Shown here one piece after another: positions 33,001 through 45,249 of a DNA stretch of 64,000 bases. A program made the position numbers and the translations under genes. Position 1 is the stretch's first letter; each line of letters begins with the position of its first letter. Source of the DNA: Gnetum montanum (lineage: Eukaryota > Streptophyta > Gnetopsida > Gnetales > Gnetaceae); the NCBI GenBank assembly GCA_015680685.1, contig MNCI01013764.1, positions 118,949-182,948 on the forward strand, given 5' to 3'. The notes under the pieces were generated by a model, which saw only the letters and a program-made list of their open reading frames with translations, was not told the DNA's origin and did not search any database.

Positions 33001-35010
33001 TTTATTTACGAGAACGTTTACATTTCCAAAGTGTCATCCAAATATTCTTTTCTATTGAGTCGGTTGAGTCAGTTGGTCTGGGTGGATAGTAGTTCCCCTT
33101 TTATTCCATTCACAAATATTTATCTACGAGAACGTTTACATTTCCGAAGTGTCATCCAAATATTTATTTATGAGAAGTTTTATATTTCCAAAGTATCATC
33201 CAGTAACCGATACTCTGTTTTCTATTAATAAAAAGTTCTCCTTTCTATTGAGTTGGTTGGTCGGTTGGTCTTAGTGGATAGTAGTTCCCGTTTCTTCCTT
33301 TCACAAAGAACGTTTACGTTTCCAAAGTGTCATCAGTAATCTAAGTTTTCTCTTTTATGTATTTGATACTTCCTTTTCCGGTCCGACACCCACATGTTTT
33401 CTCTTTCCCAAAAACCTCCACTACACTACACGACAGAGCAACAAAAGCCACGAGCGACAACTTAAGAAAACTTTAATCGATAATCGGAAGCACGTACATA
33501 CCAGGAGTGTAAACTTTGGCGACGCGTTGAATGAAGTGCTCGGTAGGGGAGCGCTGGGATTGAGCCTCCTCGACGAGCTTGGCCATGCGGGAGACGGTGG
33601 AATCGGCTGCCAGAGCGGTGGTGCGCACGCAGAGAAAGCCCGTCAGATTATGCGTGCCGGCCCAAACGCTGGAACCTCCAACTTTTTCCACCGGAACCGA
33701 CTCCCCCGTGACGCTGCTTTCATCCACGCTGCTTTTCCCAGACACCACCACACCATCGATGGGCACCGTGTCTCCGGCTTTCACGGCAACCAACGCTCCC
33801 ACCGCCACTTGCTCAACTGGAATCCTCTCGTTGCTGCCTTCCATGACGGCCGTCGCCGGCGCCAAATTCATCACCGACGCGATCGCCGCCCTCGCCTGCA
33901 AGTTCAACAACAACCTTACTTCTCCTGTTTCTGCTCTTTCTATATCTCTCTCTGCAGCTGAAACAGCTTCGGGGAGAAGAAATTTTGAGGCAGGGGAAAA
34001 GGGATTCTAACCTTATCGCTGGATCTGGATTCTAGCCACTCGGTGAGCGTGAAGAGGAAGACGAGGGATCCTGCTTCCTTGTAATCGCGCATGCCCACAC
34101 TGCCCGCCGCTGCAGCCAGAAAGAGTTGTCCTTGGAATTTACTGAAGAGAAACAGAAACAGAAAATGCTCACAACATTTTGGGTTGGTTGGGTGCTACCT
34201 GCGATCAGCATAAGGACGTTGATGTCCAGAATGCGGCCTTTGAGCGCCACAAAGCTTCTGATCATAATCGGCGGAAGTCCTGCCGCCACGGCCCCCAGAG
34301 CCACCCATTTCAGCGGCGCGAACCAGAAACTGCCAAAGCTCACTGCTAACAGTACCCCTGACACTATCGTGTATGGACTCGGCCATTTTTTGCCGGTTTT
34401 TAGCTGCCCACGCACCCTGATACTCGCATCCAATCTTGCCTGGTTCAGGGCTCTCGCTGAAACGTAACCCACAAAAACATGTCATCAATATCGGAATTCA
34501 GAGACACAATCCATTGAAAATTCCAGAATTCATTGATGTCTGATCGCAACAAAAGTCATCAAACCACAACAAAAGCCATAAAACCGAAGAGAGAACTCGA
34601 GAACAGAATTTGGAGAGAATTTTCACCAAAACTACACCAAATTAACGAACTCGCAAACGAAAACTCTAAACCCATGCTAGTAGGCACTGAAATGAAAAGT
34701 TGAGAACACAGCTTGTTGCTATACCTATCTGAGATGAAGAAATGGTTAGGGGATCGTGGAGAACGGTGACTATTCTGGAGGGCACATTGACAGAGACACC
34801 TTCCACGCCAGCGAGGGGCTTCAGTATTCTCTCCACCAGCGGCACCTCCGAAGGGCAGCAAATCCCCAGCACATCAAAGCTACTGCGCTGCAGCTGCACC
34901 TGCACCTGCACCTGATTAGTATTGGGTGAGAAATCATCATTACTGATATCTACTGTGATCTGCTCCCCCTCAATCTCCTCATTCTTCTTCACCATCTGTA
35001 CAGAATGCAT
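29938..35010 (-). CDS. HMA: P1B-type heavy-metal ATPase (Zn/Cd/Pb exporter, HMA2/3/4-like)
   Basis: Nine exons join in frame to 789 residues: 34725-35010, 34199-34456, 34012-34109, 33502-33895, 31995-32319, 31686-31912, 31458-31588, 30602-30670 and 29938-30519. All introns are GT-AG. Visible motifs are an N-terminal metal-binding fold with GICCPSE (residues 49-55), actuator TGES (277-280), the transmembrane metal site ACPCALV (CPC 380-382), DKTGT with phosphorylated Asp424, the His-Pro pair (464-465), MVTGD and GDGIND (634-639). A Lys (SVLTKALV) and an Asp (LLADVGTCLL) in the last two membrane helices mark the divalent-metal P1B-2 group. It should use ATP to export Zn, Cd or Pb from the cytosol. 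Normal length for the core, but a short Cys/His tail. A second in-frame ATG at 34995 is preceded by TGTACAG, which could be a 5'-UTR splice acceptor, so the start is uncertain by five codons. Confidence 0.93.
30661..31340 (-). repeat. Intron 7: diverged tandem duplication that copies the exon 8 boundary
   Basis: The 13-mer GTCCTAATCGCTG spans the exon 8 splice acceptor at 30661-30673 and recurs inside intron 7 at 31070-31082. Further related pairs follow, such as GCGACCCTGCAACAACTA (about 30923) and GCAACCCTGCAGCAACTA (about 31248). The intron appears to hold an old duplication of exon 8's start plus flanking intron. The copy lacks a usable exon. Confidence 0.55.
32320..33501 (-). repeat. Intron 4 (1182 bp) with tandem and dispersed repeats
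   Basis: GGATAGTAGTTCCC occurs at 32726, 32966, 33084 and 33276. Each copy is followed by a TTCACAAATATTTATTTA / GAGAACGTTTAC / CCAAAGTGTCATC block. The middle two copies are 118 bases apart. A second motif (CTATTAATAAAAGTTCT followed by TTGAGTCGGTTG) lies between them. Open frames in this span are repeat artefacts. It is by far the longest intron of the gene. Confidence 0.75.
34893..34916 (-). repeat. ACCTGC hexamer repeat in exon 1
   Basis: Four copies of a CACCTG hexamer encode the alternating QVQVQVQLQ stretch before the metal-binding domain (residues 33-41). It is a short length-variable linker, not a known functional motif. Confidence 0.7.
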
Positions 35011-35110
35011 TCAATATCAATCCGATGACAGGCGTATCTGGGTATAGAAACCAGCTAGACGGCTGATCGAAGGAATGAGCTCTATAAATACCAGAGCGTA
35101 GAGGAGTAAA
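35011..35110 (-). promoter_or_regulatory. Presumed 5' leader and core promoter of the ATPase gene
   Basis: An AT-rich TATTTATAGA (35081-35090 on the minus strand) lies about 75 bases upstream of the first ATG. It could serve as a TATA element, although it reads as a better TATA box (TCTATAAATA) on the opposite strand. A TGTACAG just before the second ATG leaves room for a leader intron. Confidence 0.3.
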
Positions 35111-35363
35111 ACCAACACAACAAAACAAAACAAAGCAGGTAGAGCGGCATGTCATGGGGCACAGCAAAAGAAGAGTTTACAAGAAAAGATTCGAATGTTA
35201 CGGGTCGACAAGAAAGCAGCCCAACGCAACGGCTACAGTGCAAAGTGCGTGTCAAGATCAGCCGCAGTAGCTGACAGTTCTAATCTGCACGCGTAAACCA
35301 GAAAAACAGTAAAAAATGCCAAGACGCCTCCTCAAAACTCACACCCACTGGTACGAAACACTT

Positions 35364-35403
35364 GAAATCACAGCAGACGGTTGGAAATCACAGCAGACGG
35401 TTG
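35364..35403. repeat. Perfect 20-bp tandem duplication upstream of the ATPase gene
   Basis: GAAATCACAGCAGACGGTTG is repeated head to tail at 35364-35383 and 35384-35403 with no mismatch, about 355-395 bases upstream of the first ATG. Confidence 0.9.
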
Positions 35404-35498
35404 CAAATTGACGGTCAGAGGTGCCTTTCAAAAGAAATCAGTATTTAAATGGTCAAGAAACATGTAAATAGTCAGGAAATATGTAAGGTGGTATATTT

Positions 35499-35604
35499 CA
35501 AGAATCATGATAAATGAGTGAGTCAGGTCTAGTTATATTTAAAAGTTGCTCAAGAATCATGATAAATGAGTGAGTCAAGTCTAGTTATATTTATAAAAGT
35601 TGCA
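35499..35604. repeat. 52-bp tandem duplication upstream of the ATPase gene
   Basis: A unit starting CAAGAATCATGATAAATGAG occurs at 35499 and again at 35551, with one G/A change and a 2-base insertion in the second copy. It lies about 500-600 bases upstream of the ATPase start. Confidence 0.85.
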
Positions 35605-36429
35605 AAAATGATACTTAAATCTATTGATTTCTTTTATTATAAAAATCTTGTGGATTCAACTTAAATTGGCAAAATTTCTAATATGAAGACTCATTGTTCA
35701 AAAGATGATTTATTGATGAGTTTAAAAACTATGAAGAAAATTCACTATATGATTGTGTTTAAAAACTGGCTTTTACGGTAAACAAAATATATCAAACTGA
35801 AATAAAGTTAAAGTTGATAAAGTAAAGGTGAAAACACCTTAAATTAAGAAAAATTTAAATCTCAAGTATAGGCATTCATGCGTCAATTTTCTTCCACACC
35901 TGCACCAACCCTGCATCAGATATGTGGCATTTATGGGCCAACATGAAGGTTGCGCCCCACTACCAGCGGTGAAAAATTCCAAGTTTCTAGGCCAGCCCAC
36001 CCCACCTGATTCTATTCTGGATTATATGCCTGAAATCTTCTATTGTGGTGATTTTTTATCATTTGCAGGTTTCATAAATTCCAGCATGCACTAAAGAGTC
36101 GGCTGGAATCTCAGCACCAGCACCCAAGAAGATGGAGCATGGTTGTTGATCCATTGAGGTGATAGTTGCACTGGCTTGTCTTGGTTCTAGGAAAGGTTTC
36201 ACTTCTTGGATGTTGACCAACTACTTTTTATTTAGGCTTTCAGGCTTGTAGATTAAGATGGCCCCAAAGAGAAAGGTCTGATCAANAGTCAAAATTTAGA
36301 TCACAAGCTGTTGAGTGTACGAAGCTCGAATTGAATTAGGAGTATTAGAAGCTTTTTGTACACTAGCTCATAGGGAGAGTAGCCAATAGGAAGTTTCCAT
36401 GTTGAGCAATAGGCACATAGGGCATCATT

Positions 36430-37110
36430 GACTTTTGTGCTCTAATCTTTCCTATATTTTCTTATGGTCCTTGTTAGGATCTTTGTGATCTCCCTATTAG
36501 TTACCTCTTCTTGACCATTGGCTTGGAGTTGATAGGGTGTTGTTAATTTATGTTTAACCCTTAAGTGTTGCATCAACTTTCTAAAAGTGACACCTGTGAA
36601 ATAAGTTCCACTATCAAAAATTAGTGCACATGGCATCTCAAACCTATTTACAACATTTTGTTATACAAATCTAGTAGTAGTGGATGATGTATAGTCAGTA
36701 ATGGCCACTACTTCTACCCATTTTGTGCAATAGCTGACTACTACAATGATATATGTCTTTCCATTGGACATGGGTGTGATGGGACCCATGAATTCAATGT
36801 CCCATATGTCAAAGGGCTTCAGTGGTTGAATCCACTGTTGAGTACCTTCTATTCAAGCCGTCATCCCATCATCTCATTAACAACATTCATAAGATCAAAC
36901 AAACTAGTGGACATCCTTTAATATTGTAGGCCAATAGTATCCTACCATCAGGATTTTTATGACCATGCATCTGTTTGCATAGTGGCCTTTGCAAGGTCCT
37001 CCATGAGCATCTTGGAGAACATGCAATTGATCTTCATTAGGGACATACCAATGAATCAAGTCATTAGTGCACACCTTGTATAGATGTCTAGTGATTTTCA
37101 TGAAGTATAT
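36430..37110 (-). pseudogene. Integrase of the 36-41 kb element
   Basis: An open piece at 36904-37101 holds the zinc finger (LQDAHGGPCKGHYANRCMVI, GYYWPTI). The core follows: EFMGPITPMSNGKTYIIVVV and SYCTKWVE, where the first catalytic Asp (normally VVDYFTKW) is Ser. The second Asp is kept in FDSGTYFT, and the Glu lies in QANGQEEVTNR (piece 36442-36636). The first-Asp change would abolish activity. Confidence 0.8.
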
Positions 37111-37329
37111 GGCCTAATGAAGAAATTGTTGCTTCTTTCTAAAGTCAAGATTTTATGGCATCTCTTGAGTAAGAAGATAGGTGAAGATGTCATTATACCA
37201 TGTTATTTTTGTGGGCGCTTGGTCATTTAGTATACCTGGAGAACATCTACAGAGAAGGCTCTCCTCCTCTTTATTATCCCATCTTAACCAAGAGAGGTGG
37301 TCAATGATCACATTCTTGGTCCCTTTTCA

Positions 37330-38600
37330 ATATACCATCGTGAGATCAAATTCCTGCAAGATCATGAGCCACTGTATGTATGGGGGCTCATCGTCAGCTT
37401 GTTCATTAAAAAGCAAATGGCACTATAATCTATGTGCAAAAATACTTTATAACCAAGCATATAATGCTTGAATTTTTCAAGAGCATACACCACTATCATT
37501 AATTCTTTCTCTGTGGTGGTATAATTCGATTGTGCACCTACAATTCTTTGGCTTACATAGTGGATGTAATATGGATATTTTCTATCATCTAACTACATAA
37601 GCACAACTCCTAAAGCATAATTAGATGCATCGGTCATTATGTGAAATGTTCTAGACCAATCTGGTACTTTTACAATTGGATTTTCTACAAGTTTTTCCTT
37701 CAATTGTTGGAATGTATGTTTACATTCTTTGATCTAGTTGAATGGAGCATCTTTCTTCATCAACTTGACTAATGGCTTTACGATCTTAGAGAAATTCTTT
37801 ATGAATTGCTAGTAGTAGCTAGCATGTCGAAGGAATGATCAAACATCTTTAACTATCTCTGGTTGATGTGTTATTCGTTGGATGATCCTTATCTTCTCTA
37901 GATCTACCTCAATCCCTTCTTGTGAAATTTAGTGCCCCAACACAATGTCATCTTGAACCATGAGATGAATCTTTTGCTAGTTGAGTCATAGATTTGTTTC
38001 CACACATCTTTTTAATACTTGCTCAAGGTGGTTCAAGGCTTGCTCAAAAATAGCTCCATAGGTGGAAAATTCATCCATGAAGACTTCCACACCACTACCA
38101 ATCTGCACCTAAAATATGCTAAGGACCAAGTATTGAAATGTTGCAGGGGCATTACACAAACCAAAGGGCATCTTACAATATGCAAAAGTCCCCTAAGGAC
38201 TTGTCAATGTTGTCTTGGCCTAAGCTTTTGTTGTAATTTGAATTTGGTTATAGCCACTATAACCATCTAAAAAGCTATAATAGCAATGCCTGGAGATAGT
38301 GTTCAACACTTAGTCCACACATGGCAATGAAAAATGATCTTTAAATGTTGCCATGTTCAACAACCTAAAGTCGATGTAGACCTAGCACTTGCCACCTTTC
38401 TCTAGCACAATTATGAGTGGGCTAATCCACTCACTATCTATGATTGGATAGATAAACCCTACCTTGATGAGTTGCTTTATTTCCTCCTTGATGATCAATT
38501 TTAATTTGGGGTTCAGCCATCTCTATGGTTGCCTTCTTGGCTTCATGGTCAAGTCGATGTAAATGTGATGTTTGCATATCCTTAGATCGATTCTAGTTAG
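37330..38600 (-). pseudogene. RT and RNase H of the 36-41 kb element
   Basis: The minus strand reads VGFIYPI.DSEWISPLIIVL, then VYIDFRLLNMATFKDHFSLP and SFLDGYSGYNQIQI, then KMPFGLCNAPATFQ. The catalytic box is FMDEFS (expected YVDDFS), so the second Asp is Glu. RNase H follows with MTDASNYALGVVLMQ, EKELMIVVYALEK and HIDYSAI, so its acids are kept. Stops are scattered. Confidence 0.75.
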
Positions 38601-38999
38601 CTTGAGATATGACCAAGCAAAGGCTATTGGTCATTTGTTAACCACATTTAAAAGTTTTTATTTTTGTTTAGGAGCAAGTTTGAAATTGATTATGACCAAC
38701 TTACCATTATTTAAGAATGCATACTTCATGTCAATTGGTAGAGTTTTCAACTCTAGGGGCTCCTGCTTAAAGTTATCAGGGATTTCCAAGTCTCCCTAAT
38801 AGGTATCATCATTTTTATCATCAGAAAGTTGGTGATGAACTTGCTCAAGTTCATTCATGCTTTCAACATAAGCACATGTTAGGCTTTCAGTTGGTTCCAT
38901 GCATAATTTGTTTCTTTCTAAGTTAGTTGTCAGCCACTAGGTACCCTCCTATTTTGTGGCTGCTACGTACAAACACCTTTAAATATTTGTTTCTTATGC

Positions 39000-39310
39000 A
39001 CACTAATTACATGCTTTAATGTATGTACTTTTGATAGACCAAATCTTTTGCATGCAATTACACCTATTATCATTGTAAGCAATGCATGGAATACACTTCT
39101 TCTTTAGCTTTCCAAATTTATTTTCCTTGGAGATTTCTAAGGAGAGGTCCCTTATGCTACATGCATCGACTGTGGTTAACCATGCCCTTTCCATAATAAT
39201 GGGGAAGTCACCTTTGCAATTTTCAACCTTAATCACCAAAAAATTGGTAGGATAGGACCACCCACAAACTATGGTCACAATGTGCTCCACTAATCAAAAA
39301 GGAATAGTGA
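39000..39310 (-). pseudogene. Protease-proximal region of the 36-41 kb element
   Basis: A 95-codon open piece (39003-39290) reads NFLVIKVENCKGDFPIIMER and AWLTTVDACSIRDLSLEIS. This resembles the C-terminal protease/flap segment of gypsy proteins (FLVV..G.YPIILGRPWL..A.A). The active-site DSGA-type motif would lie just upstream (about 39400-39300), where GFRVNLISHD and INFGF can be read, but it is decayed. Confidence 0.55.
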
Positions 39311-39639
39311 TTGATTAGTCTACTAATTCTAAATAGATGTTGCACTTCTTAAGAGGTGGTAGGTTCTAAGCCTTGTTCATGTCATGGGAGATGAGATTTA
39401 CTCTAAAACCAAAATTAATAAGAGCCTTGCATGGCTCATGTCTAGTGATCTACAAGTAAATGAGTAGGCTTCTTGGGTCAAATCTTTCATGGGAAGATTA
39501 CTAGTCTTGATCCAATCAAAAATAGCATGAGTTAACATCATAGTGTGGATCTAATATGGCATTTGGTTTGAAGGGCACTCGAACATGTTTGATGTAGAGG
39601 ATAAGGATGTTGGAGATGCAGGATAGCTAGCTGCATGAG

Positions 39640-41560
39640 GTTGTGAGGGTTTAGGAGGACTATTGGGTTGAAAAAAAGGTTGTTTCCTAGCTCAATTGTC
39701 TGAACCACATGGCTAGAAGGCTAGATGTCAACATACAGCCCTCATGGCATTTTGTTGGTATGGCTATGAAGGAATTTCACCATACATAGATGAAGCAGGA
39801 GGTAATTGGGTAGAGGATGGAGGCATGTGTGCAGATGGATGCAAAGGGTGGCATGGATATGGGTTCTCTCCTCAAGTGGATGGTGAATGTGTTTGGTGGT
39901 ACTTTGGAGGGTAATAGTGATGCTGAAATGAGGCATGACTTGTAGAACTTCTTGGAGAAATAGGTTGCTAAACATAGTACCTGTATGGATCTAGTTTTCT
40001 GTAAGGGTAATACTACCTTGGCAGTGGCATTTCCCATGATTGTGGTTGATGCCATTGTTGGTATTGCTCATATGGTTATGGTGGAGCTCCACTTGGATAA
40101 TAATCTTGTTGGTGCTAGTGAAACTACCTTGGATTGTGTTGAGGATAGGGTAATTGTCTAGGTGCTTGCCTCCATGCTAGTTGCGGATTCAATGTGTACA
40201 CCCCATACTCTTATAAGTGTGACACTACAATGCAACATCCCTTTGGATGTTCATATTGATAGATGTCACAAACAATATCATCTTCGAAGTCTATCTCCAC
40301 AACTTCTTCTACTACATTAACCTTGCCCTTACCTTTCTAGTAGGCATGTTCAACTTCTCTTCATCTCTTGCATTCACGATCACTATTCTGTTCTTTGGAT
40401 GCTTCTACGATTTTCATAGTAGTTTGAAATTTCTCATCCAAAAAATCCCATAATTTATCAACCTTTATCAAAATGTCAAAAATAGATTTTTGAATAGGCA
40501 AGGTTTTCTTATTCACCACTTCATCGAGTGGTGACTCTTCCTCGTCACAATCTCAAACCTCCCTTTTCCTGATGGAAGGGTTTCTATTATACTCTTCTAC
40601 ACTTTTCATTTTTCACAACTCACCTTCTTCTTTTTCTACTTACTCTATAAGCCTTTGGATCTAATGAGCTCTTAATTCAAATAGTCTCCCTTGTGCATAA
40701 ACCACAAGAGTTCTTCTAGTTTCTACTATAAGTCCATCTATGATGTGGTGAAGCTATTTCCTTTGAGAATAACCATGACTAGGGCATCGGTGTAAGAGTG
40801 AATAATATCTACCCATGGCAACATCCAAGGGTTCATGTGTTTCTTATTTCCAACCTTAGATTTTCCTTCTCAAGTTGGCCACTCTGAAGTATGTCTGGTA
40901 TTTATCATTAAATAGTTCTAACATGGTACTCCATTGGTGAATGGATTCTAGCTCCAAGGACCAATACCAGCTTTCAAATTCATTAATGAGTATCTTAGGA
41001 AAAGGCTTGAGTTTCTACCAATCATTTTCAATGTTTTGTAAGGCACAAGCATCATGGAAATCTTGTAGATGTGTCTATGGATTATAGTTGTATCCCCCCT
41101 CAAATCTTGGGATATTATTCATGTTTAAGCACTTAATCCTACTATCTTTCACATGCCTGGTTGGGATCTTTACTACCTCTGCAGTGTTGAGCATGCTATG
41201 ATTTACCAATAGAGGTTCTTCATCATCATTATGTTGATGATGTTGATGATGGTTTCTACCACCCCTACACTCTTGATGCCCTTGATGGTCATTGTTGTCT
41301 TGTTGATCATCTTCATCATGATTATTTCGACAATGGATTTTATGAGAACTAGCAGATGAAGAAGAATGTCTAGAATCAAATGAAGAGGATGGAGAGGAAT
41401 GTGGATCACCACCACCACCACCGCGGTATCTACCATCAGCTTTTCACTCATTACAACCACCATCCTTAGACTCCTTGCCATTGTAATGTTTACCTGAGTC
41501 CCTACCTTGATTGTCACTTTTTTCTGAACCTAGTTTATGAATATTGGATCATAGGTTCAG
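39640..41560 (-). pseudogene. Gag of the 36-41 kb element
   Basis: The minus strand starts with a basic and Gly/Ser/His/Asp-rich region (GRDSGKHYNGKESKDGG, RYRGGGGGDPHSSPSSS). It then enters a gag core (IPRFEGGYNYNP, WSLELESIHQWSTMLELFND, YQTYFRVANLRRK), a charged segment, and a Tyr/Pro/His/Gln-rich tail (YPSGAPP.PYEQYQQWH). Several stops and frame changes break it. Confidence 0.65.
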
Positions 41561-41723
41561 AGCCACACCCTCATTACCAATAACAAAGGGTGGAGAATCT
41601 TCATGTTAAGAACCTTCAAAGGAAGGATCCTCATTGTAACCATTTTTTCTTCTCAAAACTCATAACAATCCATCATGACCTTATTTCATCATCATGAACA
41701 CTACTTAGCATAGTTCAACTATT

Positions 41724-43080
41724 GATGCATAACATTTGGATGCACCAACACTGGGAAAGAAAACTCATTTTAGGAGACTATTGTCTAGGATGCCTCCCGT
41801 ATGGGTATGGAAACCTGAGAATAGTTTCAACTAGAGAGGGCTACATGGCCTTTTGAAAATAGTAAACAAAAAAAATTTGGAATTAAATTAAATGATTATC
41901 TCGAATACAATATGAAACTAAAAGAAATAAATTTTACCTAGTCCTATTGATGCTACTGGTCTATCACTGCTAATGGTGTTCATTGTCAGGCAAGAAGACT
42001 ATGACTGTAACTTGAAGAGGAAGAGAGAGAAAGAGATCACGCCTACTATGGAAACGTGCTACCTTTCTTGGTCTCTGCTACAGTAATTGTTGGTGTCATG
42101 GAGAGAGAGAGAGGGAGATCTTTGTTGTCTACCACTTACTTGCTATCTTAGAAAAAATGAATGAACCACTATGGGTGAGAGAAGAGGAGGCCCAATGTCA
42201 CCTACCCTTGTTGTGCACTCATGTTGCACTCGAAAGAAACAAAAACTATCTACCAAAGAAAAGGGATAGAAACCGTCGGCTGCTATAGTCACCTACGTAA
42301 CCACTACTATAGAGGAGAGAGAGTAAGGCTACCCAATGTGCTATCTACTACTAGAGAGTCATATACCCACAAAGAAGAAGGAAACTACTACCTATTGGTT
42401 TCCTCTCTGTTTCCTCTACCTCCAGGATCTGATCCTCCATTGATTTGGGAGCCAAAGACCAATCCTTCATTGGCCACCCCTATCTACCATGTGTGCTATG
42501 GGCGTATCTACTTTCTATCACGTGCTTGTAGCTAATAGGAAGCTTGTCACATGTAAGGAAACCATTGCATGTTGGGTTCCCAATTGCCTATTGCCACTGC
42601 GTGCATTATGCATCATGCACATACCGTAAGGAAGAGAAAAGCTTGATGTAGTGTTGTCAGTTAACAACTGGTTGATGCTGAGCCCAGCCCTACTAAGAGA
42701 GAAGGCTATCAAATCTCATCTAGCCTAGCAATTGCCTACGATGCATCTCCACTACCCCTCCAGGATTTGATCCCCCCTCCTCAAGAAAAAGAAACTATCC
42801 TCATTTATAGTTTCTAGGTCTACAATTACAACCACATCCTCCACCATGAATGCAAGTAACACCCATGAAGTAATTACCACCACTTTCATGTTGAGACGTC
42901 CATGTTCTATCATAACCCCCAGCCATTATTACTACCATGAACACCGATGTTGGTTCTATAGCTACAACCACGTCCAGCACCACCATCATCTCTCTTGCTT
43001 TCATTATTTTGCCGAAGCAGCAATTTCTAAAAGCCAACCTAAACCTTGAATTTTGGTAGCTCTTTTGGAGCTTAGCTAGC
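41724..43080 (-). mobile_element. LTR-like arm, minus orientation
   Basis: Read on the minus strand it starts near TGCTAGCTAAGC and ends TTATGCATCA, giving TG...CA ends over about 1.36 kb. It is related along its length to the plus-oriented sequence at 45250-46677. A GAGAGAGAGAG run (42101-42114) matches the CT run of the other arm. It adjoins the minus-strand gag and may be its 5' LTR, but no primer-binding site is obvious. Confidence 0.6.
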
Positions 43081-43085
43081 AACTA

Positions 43086-45249
43086 TTGGGCTAAAAAGTG
43101 GAAGCCTTCAAATTTATGACCAATAGTTAAGAATACCTTAGTCTCAACCACTCTCAACAACTTTGGTACACATCAACTTTTACTTACCGGTATTCATGCG
43201 ATAATGTTCCCTACTGAAAACAACATTTATTTGTATACATAATGGTCTTAATAACCATGAATATCCATGAATACATAATGGTCAGCATTGATGTCTATGC
43301 TTAATTTTACATTTTATTTACTTATTTTAACTTTCTAAACATTTTATAAGGTAAAGTTACAAAATCAACAACTTTAAAAGTGCATTCAACCAAATTTGTA
43401 ATTGAATAACCCTTGTACCTAATACATAAAATAACTTAAAAGTGTTTTAACTTCCATATTCATTAATATTTTGTGGTTTAAGTACTATTAACTTTTCAAA
43501 GCAAAGCCTAAATGGAGAATTAGAGAAGCCAAAGAAAGCTAAATGGAATTCTTTTAGAAGTTATATCATTATTATCTTAGCCTTGTTTCAATAAAATAGG
43601 GTTAATTACATAAGTTTTCTTGGATCATTCACCTTTTCATTCATTTAATTTTCTATAGTTTTATGTTGAATTCTTATGAATTAGATCTGTGCATTTTGAC
43701 TACTTTGCAACTATAATGGCCTACATAAGCATTGATTGTGGCCTTATGCTTAGCATGGGTGAGGTTGACATCAACACTTAGCCCCCAGACTTTGATTACA
43801 TGCAAGTGCATAGAATAAGATCACAAAAAATTTAAGATGATGCAACAGATAGAGAATCAAAAACATCATAAAACACAGAAAAATTAAAACTTCAAAGAAA
43901 ACTATACTAATCCAAACATGGTTAAAATAACCATATAATCAAAAGAGAACTAGACGTAGGTCACCCAAACCACACCATCTTATTTAATTAAAATCCAAAT
44001 ATATAACTTATTATTTTAACCTCATAGATCTATATATATAATTAAAATATAACTAAGATTGCATTCCCAATCTTCTCTTAGCCCAGAAAATTTTTCCCCT
44101 ATTGCTCTTGATTTTCATGTTTCCTAAAGTTCAATATACTCTTTGGTCAATTTTAGGCAATTTGAATGAAATTCAAAATACTAGTATGGACTGAACATGC
44201 TACTACAAAGACAAGTGACACAATTCAATTATGATTCTCTCTCTTCTTTGCAAACTATTGCTTCCTTCTTTGCTTATATTCAGATAGATGAAACACCAGA
44301 GTCTCTGTGCTTTTCTTGCAATGAAATCCCTATTATGGGATTGGTGGGCGGTCTACTTCCCCATAACATTCTACAAGAAACCAACCATCTGGCACCTATT
44401 TTGTTGCTTCTTGTAATCATTGAAAAAAAACATGGTGTTCCAATTATGTCCCTCATTAACTTCAAAAATATTAAAAAAAAAACATGTCATTCCACTTTCA
44501 TCTCAAAGCTAAGTTTTTGTGGGTGGTTTCTATTTTGTTGTATGTGTCTTTTTTATAGAAGAAGTTTGATTTCTATTTTTGGAGAAAGATTGGAAGATTT
44601 GCTAAATAAGGACAAAATAACTCACATATAATGATGATGGAAATTGATTGAGAGAATCAACTAATTTTGGTAAGTTGATTCAAAAAATTAGGCTTTATTC
44701 TTATTTTATTTTGATTTTTTAACACTATTTATATGGTAAATTATGTTAGTGGTACTTATTACATACTTGCAAAATTCAAAGGGTACCAATTGTTTTCCTT
44801 CAATAAAGAAAAGTTCAAGTATCTTAGAATTTTTATGTTTTTACTTTCTTACTTTAAAGAGTTAGGTATCTTATATGATTAAGATTTAAAATCAATGCAA
44901 AAAAGGGTATAGCATAGAATAATTTTATTTTTCAAAGATGAAAGAATAATAATCATGTGATTAGTAGTTCTAGGGCAAATTTTTCCAATGAAGAAATTTA
45001 CTTTATAAGTGTCTACAAGTATACTCTAAGATATGTATTTAATTAGAACTTTATAACTCAACATTACCCATTAGAATTGAACCCATTTGGAGTTTTCAAA
45101 TCAAGAGTCCTAGCACTATCAAGCATATAAACAAGTAAAAGAACTAGAGTTTGAAAAATGTGTTGCTTAGTTTGTCAATGAAAACAAGCTCTTCCATATT
45201 TTATCATGTTTAATTACTAGAAGAACTAAAGCTTAAACAACACATAATT
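43086..45249. other. Spacer between inverted LTR-like arms
   Basis: AT-rich DNA with one 144-codon plus-strand frame (44197-44631). It has Cys-rich and Phe/Leu-rich hydrophobic parts (ILLLLVII, FCGWFLFCCMCLFY) and a Lys-run indel-prone middle. No family recognised and no clear codon signature, so it may be chance. Nothing else is assigned. Confidence 0.3.

Larger units (their letters stand above)
36000..41720 (-). mobile_element. Ty3/gypsy element (Athila/Tat-like core), degenerate
   Basis: Minus-strand gag, protease, RT, RNase H and integrase run from 41560 down to about 36300, with stops and frame changes. The gap between RNase H and integrase is too short for a second RNase H. An LTR-like sequence (41724-43080, minus orientation) sits immediately upstream of gag and could be its 5' LTR. 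No matching 3' LTR was recognised left of 36000. A single N lies at 36286. Confidence 0.75.

Noticed and set aside
32823-33228. Plus-strand frames in intron 4
   Set aside because: They follow the intron's tandem repeats and repeat the same peptide.
33527-34010. Plus-strand frames of 143-144 codons over ATPase exons 3-4
   Set aside because: They are antisense shadows of the actuator-domain exons.
41203-41517. 104-codon minus-strand frame rich in Val/Ile/Met
   Set aside because: It is the shifted frame of the Gly/Ser/His/Asp-rich gag segment of the 36-41 kb element.
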